From Archangiaceae bacterium (lineage in GTDB: Bacteria > Myxococcota > Myxococcia > Myxococcales > Myxococcaceae), in NCBI GenBank assembly GCA_023248915.1, contig JAHFDQ010000095.1, forward strand, positions 1 through 13,485: a stretch of DNA of 13,485 nt. Direction: 5' to 3'. The position numbers and the translations under genes are program-made. The notes beneath the pieces were generated by a model. It was not told the DNA's origin. It saw nothing but the letters and a program-made list of their open reading frames with translations, and made no database searches. Positions 8,180-13,485 of the stretch are shown here, piece after piece. Numbering within the stretch: the first letter of the stretch is position 1; every line of letters begins with the position of its first letter.

Positions 8180-8788
8180 TCATCGGTCGGAGAATCGCGC
8201 GAGCGATTGCTTCCACTTTAGTTCGAGGTTCGCTCCACTCGCGAACCCCCTCTTCTTGACGAGGCGAAGCAACCGGCTGACGGCCGCAAGGTCGGCCTTC
8301 GTGGCGTCTTCGAGAAGGGTGGCTATGTCGATGAAGTCCTGCGGGCGCCTGTCCGGGTGGGCGGCGACCAGCTTCATGGCCAGCAAGTGGGTTCGCTGGG
8401 CAACAGGCAACCGGAAGTCGGTCATCACCGTTGCCAGAGAAGCGGCAGCGACTACCTCGGCCTCGACCCCGGAGGCGGCGAACAACAAGTCCACCAGAAT
8501 GCCAGGCGCCGCGGGCGACACGAACCGAACGGTGCCGATGTGCCCGGTCGGCTCATGTTCGAACATCGTGACGAGCCTATAGCCCCGCTGTTGAAGCGCG
8601 TGTACCAGTTGCTCGGCGTCGGCGTCGGAGTCGGCGGCCACCGCGAGGTCGACGTCGCGGGTGAATCGCGGTTCGGCCCGCGCGCCTACCGCCAGCCCCC
8701 CGACGAGCGCCCAGCGTTGGTCGAGGTCTTCCAGGTCTCGGGCAATCCGCTCGACTACCCGCCTCAGCGCGGTCTTGGCTTGCGGCAC
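8180..8788 (-). CDS. Nucleotidyltransferase of the AbiEii/AbiGii toxin type
   Basis: 202 aa from GTG 8788, which has GGGAG 9 nt upstream (8802-8798); an upstream ATG at 8833 would add 15 residues and lengthen the overlap with the preceding gene. Polymerase-beta-like nucleotidyltransferase signature: WALVGGLAVGAR (GG at 30-31), then FTRDVDLAV with metal aspartates D45 and D47, a third carboxylate D100 in ILVDLL, and the AbiEii motif III lysine-aspartate series K139, D151, D154 (MKL...QDFIDIATLL). Known AbiEii toxins transfer nucleotides, for MenT enzymes onto tRNA, and act in type IV toxin-antitoxin or phage-abortive systems; whether this one is toxic is inference. The start overlaps the end of the upstream small gene by 25 bp, implying translational coupling. 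It converges on the lipoprotein gene with 5 bp between stops. The family is well supported; the partner is not the classical AbiEi antitoxin. Confidence 0.85.
   Translation of the reverse strand: MPQAKTALRRVVERIARDLEDLDQRWALVGGLAVGARAEPRFTRDVDLAVAADSDADAEQLVHALQQRGYRLVTMFEHEPTGHIGTVRFVSPAAPGILVDLLFAASGVEAEVVAAASLATVMTDFRLPVAQRTHLLAMKLVAAHPDRRPQDFIDIATLLEDATKADLAAVSRLLRLVKKRGFASGANLELKWKQSLARFSDR
8193..8221 (+). terminator. Possible terminator of the lipoprotein gene (stem with GCGA tetraloop)
   Basis: AATCGC, tetraloop GCGA, GCGATT at 8193-8208, followed by a mildly T-rich tail (GCTTCCACTTTAG), starting 18 nt after the lipoprotein stop. It lies inside the 3' end of the opposing nucleotidyltransferase gene. 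A shorter 5-bp inverted repeat GACCG/CGGTC (8173-8188) covers both stop codons. The T tract is poor, so this is only suggestive. Confidence 0.3.
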
Positions 8789-9111
8789 GTCTTGGCGCTC
8801 CCAAACGCAGGCGGGGGTTTGTCGGCGAGCCACGCGACCAACATGCGGTCGATCGCCCGAGATGAGGCCCGGGGGTGCTTCTCTTCCAGGCGGGACCTCA
8901 TCATCGCCAACCCGGCGTCGAACAACTCGAACGCCACGCCAAGCTTCGCACCCGCGCTCTCGCGGCGCGCCGGTCGGCCTCGGCCCAAGCGGAAGGATGG
9001 AACCAGGTCAGATGAAGCCACGGATGGACTGTATTCATTCGCCGGGTTCCGCCCAAGGCCTGACCCGTGAAGTACGCACCACCTCACGCCCGTCTCGCTC
9101 GCCGAGGCCAT
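8764..9111 (-). CDS. Small helical protein overlapping the AbiEii-like gene, possible antitoxin/partner (start uncertain)
   Basis: The coding signal is in the last 60 or so residues: FELFDAGLAMMRSRLEEKHP, then SSRAIDRMLVAWLADKPP, a helical pattern I associate with small unnamed proteins encoded just before AbiEii-type nucleotidyltransferases in deltaproteobacteria. The stop (8764) lies inside the nucleotidyltransferase gene (25-bp overlap), so the two are probably translated together. The start is unclear: ATG 9111 gives 115 aa with only a weak upstream purine run and a non-conserved-looking first half, and lies 35 bp from the divergent ATG at 9147. GTG 8937 would give 57 aa and start at the conserved part. 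No winged-helix DNA-binding pattern, as in AbiEi, is visible. A role as antitoxin is inferred only from position. Confidence 0.5.
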   Translation of the reverse strand: MASASETGVRWCVLHGSGLGRNPANEYSPSVASSDLVPSFRLGRGRPARRESAGAKLGVAFELFDAGLAMMRSRLEEKHPRASSRAIDRMLVAWLADKPPPAFGSAKTCRKPRPR

Positions 9112-9134
9112 GGTGAGCGGCCCCCGCCATCGCC

Positions 9135-9140
9135 TATAAC
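9135..9140 (+). promoter_or_regulatory. TATAAC, possible -10 element for a leaderless transcript
   Basis: TATAAC ends 6 nt before ATG 9147, and no Shine-Dalgarno precedes that ATG. If it is a -10 hexamer, transcription would begin at or next to the start codon. No convincing -35 is present at 9112-9118. Confidence 0.3.
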
Positions 9141-9146
9141 GCCCGC

Positions 9147-11312
9147 ATGCCCACGCGAATTGGCAGCCCGACGACTCGTCCAGCGGCTCCGTCTCCTCGC
9201 TCCCCCAAGCCCAAGCCGGCTCTTCAGCCCGCGCCGAGCGGCCGGCCCCGCACCGACGGGTTCGCCCCCGGCGCCCCGGCGAACGGGGCGGCGATCTCCG
9301 GGACGACCGCCGGACTCCACCTCGCGGGGACGGTGGCGCTCGGCGGCACCGGCAGTCGGACAACGAAGGAAATCCACTCGCTCGCCACCCGCGCCGACTT
9401 CGACAAGCTGTCCGACCAGGCCACCGGCGCGGGCGCGGCCGGAATGCCCGAGGTGAAGTTCCTCCTCGATCGCCAGACCGGCAAGCTCTACTTCATCCCC
9501 AAGGAGTTTCCGTACCACTACTCGTTCGCGACCCAGGTGCTCGGCCTGCACGAGTCAGTCGAGCAGTTCAACCACGAGGCCTATCTCGACCCGAACCGGC
9601 GCTTCGTCGCGGGCACGGTGACTTCCTACGACAACTACGTCGACCCGAGCGGCAAGAAGGGCAAGCTCGGGCTCAGCTTCTGGTCGACCGACGTGGTCCG
9701 TTCGCCGCTCCTGCTCGAGACGTACAAGGCCGTCGAGAAGGGGCTGGCGTTCGCGGACGGCAAGCCCTTCTACCACCCAGGCGGCGAGAGCCAGGAAGCC
9801 CTGCTCGACAAGGACAACGGCGCCGACAAGAAGGCGCTCGCGGCCGCGAACATTCCCATCTTGAGCAACACCGAGCTGTCCAAGAGCTTCGACTTCTCGG
9901 CGCTGAACACCGGCGTCAGCTTCGGCACGCTGCGCGTCGTTCACGGCAACGGCGCCGGCGAACCCAGCCCCACCCGCCACGACGTCGCCATCTACGCCGA
10001 CGAGGTGCCCGCCACGCTGCCGCCCCTGGCCGGGGTCGCCACTCCGCTGCCCCAGACGTACCTCAGCCACGACGCGTTGAAGGCGCGGCAGGACCACACG
10101 CCGTACGCCTACTCCCGCGACATTCTCAAGGACCCGAAGGTGGCGGCGCTCGAGGGCAAGGTCGTCCGGTACGAGGTGACTCCGAATGGGTACCAGCTTC
10201 GCCAGGCCACGCAAGGAGAGGCCGACGCCTACTTCCTGAAGCTGCGCCCGAAGAAGAACCAGGTGCTGAAGCCCGACCTCACCGTGAAGTCGATGGCCGA
10301 CCTCGACGTGGTGAAGTTCAAGAACGCGCGCGCCTACGGTTCCAAGGCGTCGAACGTGGCCGAGCTTCACCAGCTTCAGAAGAGCGGCAAGCTGAACGTG
10401 TCCGGCCCCGGCGAGCCGAAGGTGGTCGCCCCCGACGGGTTCGGCCTGCCCGCGAGCTGGTTCGCGTCGTTCATGAAGACGGCGAAGTACGACGCGACGC
10501 ACACCTTCGACCAGCGCCTCACCCAGATGATGGCCGACCCGAAGTTCAAGGCCGACCCGGTGAAGCGCGCCTCGATGCTCGCCGACTTCCAGGACCGCAT
10601 CGAGAAGGCCACGCTGCCGGCCGGACTCGCCACCCAAGTCGCCCAGCTCGAGACGAAGTTCAAGGCCAAGTTCCCCGGGCAGGACATGCGCATCAGGTCG
10701 AGCAGCGACAGCGAAGACCTGCAGGGCTTCAACGGCGCCGGGCTGTTCGACTCGTTCACCTTCAAGGTCAAGGACTCGAACAAGCCAGGCAGGACGCTCG
10801 GCGACCGGCTGAAGAAGGTGTTCGCCAGCGTCTGGAACGACCGCGCCTACTCGGAGTTCGACTTCTACCGAATCAGCCCGCACTCGGTGGACATGGCCGA
10901 GCTGGTGATGCCGGCGACGGACAACGAAGTCGCCAACGGCGTGGTGCGCTGGGGCGGCGCGATTCCCGGGTGGGACACGATGACGGTGAACGCGCAGGTC
11001 GGCGAGAACCTGGTCACCAACCCGGAAGACGGCGCGACGCCCGATGCCCTGGTGGTGGGGAACTACGGGTTCAACGGCGAGCCCGAGATTCAGTACGAGG
11101 CGCGGACGAACCAGGCGCTGCCGGCGGGCCGCAAGGCGGTGCTGACCGACGGCGAGGTGAAGGCGCTGTTCAAGTCGATGAAGGTGATTCAGGACCACTT
11201 CAAGAAGCTGTACGGGAAAGAGAACGACCCGAACTTCAGCATCGAGTGCGAGTTCAAGATCACCTCCGACGGGAAGCTGTTGATCAAGCAGGCCCGGCCC
11301 TGGGTGGGCTGA
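9147..11312 (+). CDS. PEP/pyruvate-dikinase-family protein: phosphohistidine-like segment followed by ATP-binding domain, no PEP barrel
   Basis: 721 aa. No signal peptide; a Pro/Ser/Arg-rich low-complexity tail occupies residues 12-45. Residues about 75-250 (KFLLDRQTGKLYFIPKEFPY...) are an unrecognised domain. Residues about 252-345 look like a swivel domain: ALNTGVSFGTLRV, DVAIYADEVP, then TPLPQTYLSHDALKAR, where H308 in LSH sits where PEP-utilising enzymes carry the phosphorylated histidine. Residues 390-721 are a PPDK_N-type ATP-binding domain: GSKASNVAEL (K400), RIRSSSDSEDL (515-525), GFNGAGLFDSF, VFASVWNDRAY (about 558-568) and the closing LLIKQARP. The PEP-binding TIM barrel of PpsA and PpdK is absent, so it is not PEP synthase. 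The swivel-then-ATP-domain order occurs in glucan water dikinases and in uncharacterised bacterial relatives. Such enzymes move the beta-phosphate of ATP via histidine to an acceptor; the acceptor here is unknown. The gene is monocistronic and converges on the spoVR cluster (7 bp between stops). Confidence 0.85.
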   Translation: MPTRIGSPTTRPAAPSPRSPKPKPALQPAPSGRPRTDGFAPGAPANGAAISGTTAGLHLAGTVALGGTGSRTTKEIHSLATRADFDKLSDQATGAGAAGMPEVKFLLDRQTGKLYFIPKEFPYHYSFATQVLGLHESVEQFNHEAYLDPNRRFVAGTVTSYDNYVDPSGKKGKLGLSFWSTDVVRSPLLLETYKAVEKGLAFADGKPFYHPGGESQEALLDKDNGADKKALAAANIPILSNTELSKSFDFSALNTGVSFGTLRVVHGNGAGEPSPTRHDVAIYADEVPATLPPLAGVATPLPQTYLSHDALKARQDHTPYAYSRDILKDPKVAALEGKVVRYEVTPNGYQLRQATQGEADAYFLKLRPKKNQVLKPDLTVKSMADLDVVKFKNARAYGSKASNVAELHQLQKSGKLNVSGPGEPKVVAPDGFGLPASWFASFMKTAKYDATHTFDQRLTQMMADPKFKADPVKRASMLADFQDRIEKATLPAGLATQVAQLETKFKAKFPGQDMRIRSSSDSEDLQGFNGAGLFDSFTFKVKDSNKPGRTLGDRLKKVFASVWNDRAYSEFDFYRISPHSVDMAELVMPATDNEVANGVVRWGGAIPGWDTMTVNAQVGENLVTNPEDGATPDALVVGNYGFNGEPEIQYEARTNQALPAGRKAVLTDGEVKALFKSMKVIQDHFKKLYGKENDPNFSIECEFKITSDGKLLIKQARPWVG

Positions 11313-11321
11313 CGCGGGCCT
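11290..11321. terminator. Inverted repeat spanning two convergent stop codons, possible bidirectional terminator
   Basis: AGGCCCG (11290-11296) and CGGGCCT (11315-11321) form a 7-bp GC-rich stem with an 18-nt loop, covering the stop of the dikinase-like gene and touching the stop of the 185-aa gene. No T tract on either side. It is the only structure available in the 7-bp gap between the stops. Confidence 0.3.
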
Positions 11322-11877
11322 ACGACTTCTTGCCCTTCAGCCGCTGGTACTCGGCCCAGTGGGCCCGGGCCTGGGTCAGCGACCGCTGCACCTCGACGTC
11401 GAGCGCGGAGTGCGGTTCGGGCTCGTCGGCCTCGGCGACCGCTTCGGCTTCCACGGCGGCCTCGTCCTCGGCGGCCAGCACGGCGGCCGCGCCCGCCAGC
11501 GCCGGTTCGGTCGCCTTGCCGCGGTCGATGTGCACCTCGTCGAGCTCGCCGTGCTCTCGCGCCGCGGTGCCGCTCCAGAGCAGCCGCGCGTGCAGGTCAC
11601 CTCCGAAGCGCACCATCAGGGCCGCCAGCACCCGTTTGAAGAACAGGCCGCCGACGTCGTTGCAGATGAAGATTTCCGTCAGCACCGACTCGGGGCCGAT
11701 GGGACGGAAGCGCAGGTAGCTGTCCGAGTCGGCCACCGACACCACCGCGTCGCCCCCGTCTTCCTCGACCGACAGCGACAGGTCGGGCGCCAGCATCGCC
11801 GGCAGACGGGGCAGCTCGGCCGCCGGCACCTTGAGGCGGAAAGAGAGAACCTGGGCGCTCTCGATTCGGTTGGACAC
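11320..11877 (-). CDS. Conserved-looking protein of unknown function downstream of spoVR
   Basis: 185 aa from GTG 11877, two nt after the spoVR stop (TAG CC GTG), so it is probably coupled to spoVR; a weak AAGAAGG purine run in the spoVR end could serve as ribosome binding site. Residues 1-125 look like one folded domain alternating strands and helices (SAQVLSFRLKVPAAELPRL, DSYLRFRPIGPESVLTEIF, LFFKRVLAALMVRFGGDL). Residues about 123-155 are an Ala/Glu-rich linker; the end (SALDVEVQRSLTQARAHW) is a helix closing with KGKKS. No signal peptide or membrane segment, so cytoplasmic. I do not recognise the family. Position at the 3' end of the DUF444-spoVR transcript suggests it works with that group. 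Confidence 0.7.
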   Translation of the reverse strand: MSNRIESAQVLSFRLKVPAAELPRLPAMLAPDLSLSVEEDGGDAVVSVADSDSYLRFRPIGPESVLTEIFICNDVGGLFFKRVLAALMVRFGGDLHARLLWSGTAAREHGELDEVHIDRGKATEPALAGAAAVLAAEDEAAVEAEAVAEADEPEPHSALDVEVQRSLTQARAHWAEYQRLKGKKS

Positions 11878-11879
11878 GG

Positions 11880-13373
11880 CTAGAGGTCGACCTTCTTCTC
11901 CGAGTGGTCGTGCCCGTCGAACCGCAGCATCAGGCCCTTCCCCTCGACCTTGGTGACCAGGTTGACCGGGCGGCGCCAGAGCGACTGGAGGTTCTTCAGC
12001 GTCTCTTTCGCGTAGTCGCCCTTCAGGTCCTGCCCGTCGTGCTTGTGCGCCACCACCAGCTCGCCGCGGTTGTCGAAGTTGGCCTCGGCCACCTCGATGA
12101 TGGGCTGTCCGAAGTTGGTGAGCTGGTGCAGGAGCTTCGACTTCACCTTGCGGAACTCGCGGTCGAGGATTTCCCACGAGTTGCGCTTCTCGTTGAAGCC
12201 GTAGACGAACAGCTTCTGGTCGATGGCGAACTCGGCGGTCAGGAAGGTGTCGATGAAGGTGATGTCGTTGTAGTGCTTGCGCACCTCGAACAGCTTCTCG
12301 CGCCCCGCGCCCAGCTTCTTGTCCCACACCCTGCGCGTGCGCAGGTCGTCGCACTCGTCCCATTCTTTGCCGAAGCGGCCCTTGTTCCATCGGTCTTCGA
12401 TGTCGCGGTACAGCTCGATGCCCAGCTTGTACGGGTTGAGCGACCCCGGCCGGGTGCCCATGGTGCCCGAGTGGTGGTCGGCGTAGTCGATGATCTCGTG
12501 GTCCTGTAGCGCCCGGGTGGTCATGATGGTCGAGTGCCAGTAGCTGGCCCAACCCTCGTTCATGATCTTGGTCTGGCCCTGCGGCGCGAAGTAGTAGGCC
12601 TCCTCGCGCAAGATGGCGAGGATGTCGAGCTCCCAGTCCTCGAGCGGAGCGTGCTCGAGCAGGAATAACAGGACGTCGCGCTGCGGCCGCTCGGGAAACT
12701 TCTTGGTCTTCAGCTTCTCATCGGCGACCTTCTTGCGCTGCGCCTCGATGAACTCGCTGGGGTTGACGAAGCCGCGCATGTACTCGCGGCCGACCTTGAA
12801 GCCCTCGACGCGCTCGTTCGACTTCGCCTCCTCGGCCGCGCGGGCCGGGTCGGGGTTGCGGCGAATGTGCGGCGCGTGCTGGTCGATCAGGTTCTCGAGC
12901 GACAGCGCGCGGTCGATGAAGTCCTCGACCTTTTCGACGCCGATCTTGTCGACCCACCGCCGCACCCGAGTGGCGTGGTTCGCCATCTCGTCGATCATCC
13001 GCCGGTTGGTGTGGGCGAACGAGAAGTTGTTCTTGAAGAAGTCGCAGTGGCCGTAGACGTGGGCCATCACCAGCTTCTGGTCGACCTCGGCGTTCGACTC
13101 TAGCAGGTAGGCGTAGCAGGGGTCGTTGTTGATGACGAGCTCGTAGATCTTCGACAGCCCGTACTCGTACCCCTTCGACAGCGACTCGTACTCCATGCCC
13201 CAGCGCCAGTGCGGGTACCGGTTGGGGAAGCCGCCGTACGACGCCACCATGATCAATTCGTCGTAGGTCAGCACCTCGAAGACGGTCTCGAAGAAGTCGA
13301 GGCCGAACTCGCGCGCGTACCCCTCGATCTCGGCCTTCAGGTCGGCCAGCCGGGGCGAGAGGCTCTTCGGCAT
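11880..13373 (-). CDS. spoVR: SpoVR family protein (YcgB-like)
   Basis: 497 aa, against about 470 for B. subtilis SpoVR and 510 for E. coli YcgB. Clear family blocks: VFEVLTYDELIMVASYGGFPN (split about 31-51), HWRWGMEYE (55-63), AHVYGHCDFFKNN (104-116), ILREEAYYFAP (254-264), IMNEGWASYWHS (270-281), GTRPGSLNPYKLG (306-318) and FIDTFLTAEF (373-382). Cytoplasmic; needed for spore cortex formation in Bacillus and part of stationary-phase or stress responses in enterobacteria, with unknown biochemistry. The start is ATG 13373, which shares one base with the stop of the upstream gene (TGATG) and has GAAGGGG upstream inside that gene, so translation is coupled. The partner order (Ser kinase PrkA/YeaG, DUF444 YeaH, SpoVR) is widely conserved; the kinase would lie beyond the right edge. 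The 185-aa gene follows after 2 nt. Confidence 0.96.
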   Translation of the reverse strand: MPKSLSPRLADLKAEIEGYAREFGLDFFETVFEVLTYDELIMVASYGGFPNRYPHWRWGMEYESLSKGYEYGLSKIYELVINNDPCYAYLLESNAEVDQKLVMAHVYGHCDFFKNNFSFAHTNRRMIDEMANHATRVRRWVDKIGVEKVEDFIDRALSLENLIDQHAPHIRRNPDPARAAEEAKSNERVEGFKVGREYMRGFVNPSEFIEAQRKKVADEKLKTKKFPERPQRDVLLFLLEHAPLEDWELDILAILREEAYYFAPQGQTKIMNEGWASYWHSTIMTTRALQDHEIIDYADHHSGTMGTRPGSLNPYKLGIELYRDIEDRWNKGRFGKEWDECDDLRTRRVWDKKLGAGREKLFEVRKHYNDITFIDTFLTAEFAIDQKLFVYGFNEKRNSWEILDREFRKVKSKLLHQLTNFGQPIIEVAEANFDNRGELVVAHKHDGQDLKGDYAKETLKNLQSLWRRPVNLVTKVEGKGLMLRFDGHDHSEKKVDL

Positions 13374-13485
13374 CAGCGCCCCTTCCCGAGGAAGTCCTTG
13401 ATCGACTGGTAGATGGCGTCCTTGTCGGCGATCTCGGACAGCGCCACCCGGTCGTTGTCGCCGATCGACTCGCGCAGGTCCTTGA
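13373..13485 (-). CDS. C-terminal 36 residues of a DUF444 (YeaH/YhbH-like) protein, 5' end outside window
   Basis: The minus-strand frame is open from the right edge to a TGA at 13375-13373, ending ...DKDAIYQSIKDFLGKGR. The pattern of basic/acidic residues, DxIY and a short helical end fits the C-terminus of DUF444 proteins, and the 1-base overlap with the spoVR start matches the usual prkA-DUF444-spoVR order. The fragment is short, so the identification leans mainly on context. Confidence 0.6.
   Translation of the reverse strand, partial: KDLRESIGDNDRVALSEIADKDAIYQSIKDFLGKGR

Noticed and set aside
9555..11198. 547-codon minus-strand frame opposite the dikinase-like gene
   Set aside because: Leu/Val/Arg/His composition typical of antisense GC-rich frames and no recognisable motif.
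9147..11312. Annotation as phosphoenolpyruvate synthase (ppsA)
   Set aside because: The C-terminal PEP-binding barrel is absent and the swivel-like segment is N-terminal to the ATP domain, so the reaction cannot be assumed.
11320..12552. 410-codon frame extending the 185-aa gene upstream into spoVR
   Set aside because: The upstream part is a shadow of spoVR (Arg/Gly/Gln-rich); meaningful sequence begins at GTG 11877 just after the spoVR stop.
1..13485. tRNA, rRNA, CRISPR array, insertion sequence or prophage features
   Set aside because: No cloverleaf-type sequence, regularly spaced repeats, transposase or phage motifs were seen on either strand by eye.

Overview
The window is very GC-rich DNA with strong G/C preference at third codon positions, Shine-Dalgarno-led genes, some GTG starts, and a mix of secreted or lipidated envelope proteins with a SpoVR-type stress/sporulation cluster. 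This fits a myxobacterium-like deltaproteobacterium (Myxococcota). The assignment is an inference from gene content and base composition; no rRNA or other marker is present to prove it.

Layout, left to right. (1) The 3' two-thirds of dnaE (replicative polymerase alpha subunit) runs in from the left edge on the + strand. It is followed by an uncharacterised envelope protein with a signal peptide, a charged Lys/Ala-rich helix and a C-terminal membrane anchor (2416-3528, +). (2) A 267-bp convergent gap separates these from two minus-strand genes: an M23 zinc peptidase (7572-6400), with a recognisable sigma70-like promoter at 7636-7609, and glycogen phosphorylase (6297-3796). A perfect 7-bp hairpin lies between them. 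(3) An accessory-looking patch (about 7650-9110) holds a small Cys-rich lipoprotein (+) and, convergent to it, an AbiEii-like nucleotidyltransferase preceded by an overlapping small helical gene (-), resembling a toxin-antitoxin-type pair. (4) A 721-aa plus-strand gene (9147-11312) encodes a PEP/pyruvate-dikinase-family protein. A phosphohistidine-like swivel segment (LSH around residue 308) comes before the ATP-binding domain (residues about 390-721), and the PEP-binding barrel is absent. (5) Convergent to it is the 3' part of a conserved operon: the C-terminus of a DUF444 (YeaH/YhbH-like) protein running in from the right edge, spoVR translationally coupled to it by TGATG, then a 185-aa gene of unknown function starting 2 nt after spoVR.

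Functional reading. dnaE, M23, glgP and the DUF444-spoVR cluster are ordinary conserved genes. The most interesting item is the 721-aa dikinase-like protein. Its domain order and local motifs (EDLQGFNGAG, LSHxxLxAR) are closer to the C-terminal half of alpha-glucan water dikinases and to uncharacterised bacterial relatives than to PEP synthase. With a glycogen phosphorylase about 3 kb away, glucan phosphorylation is a testable but unproven idea. Second are the AbiEii-like pair, whose partner is not visibly the usual winged-helix antitoxin, and the extra gene in the spoVR operon. No RNA genes, insertion sequences, CRISPR arrays or prophage genes were seen.
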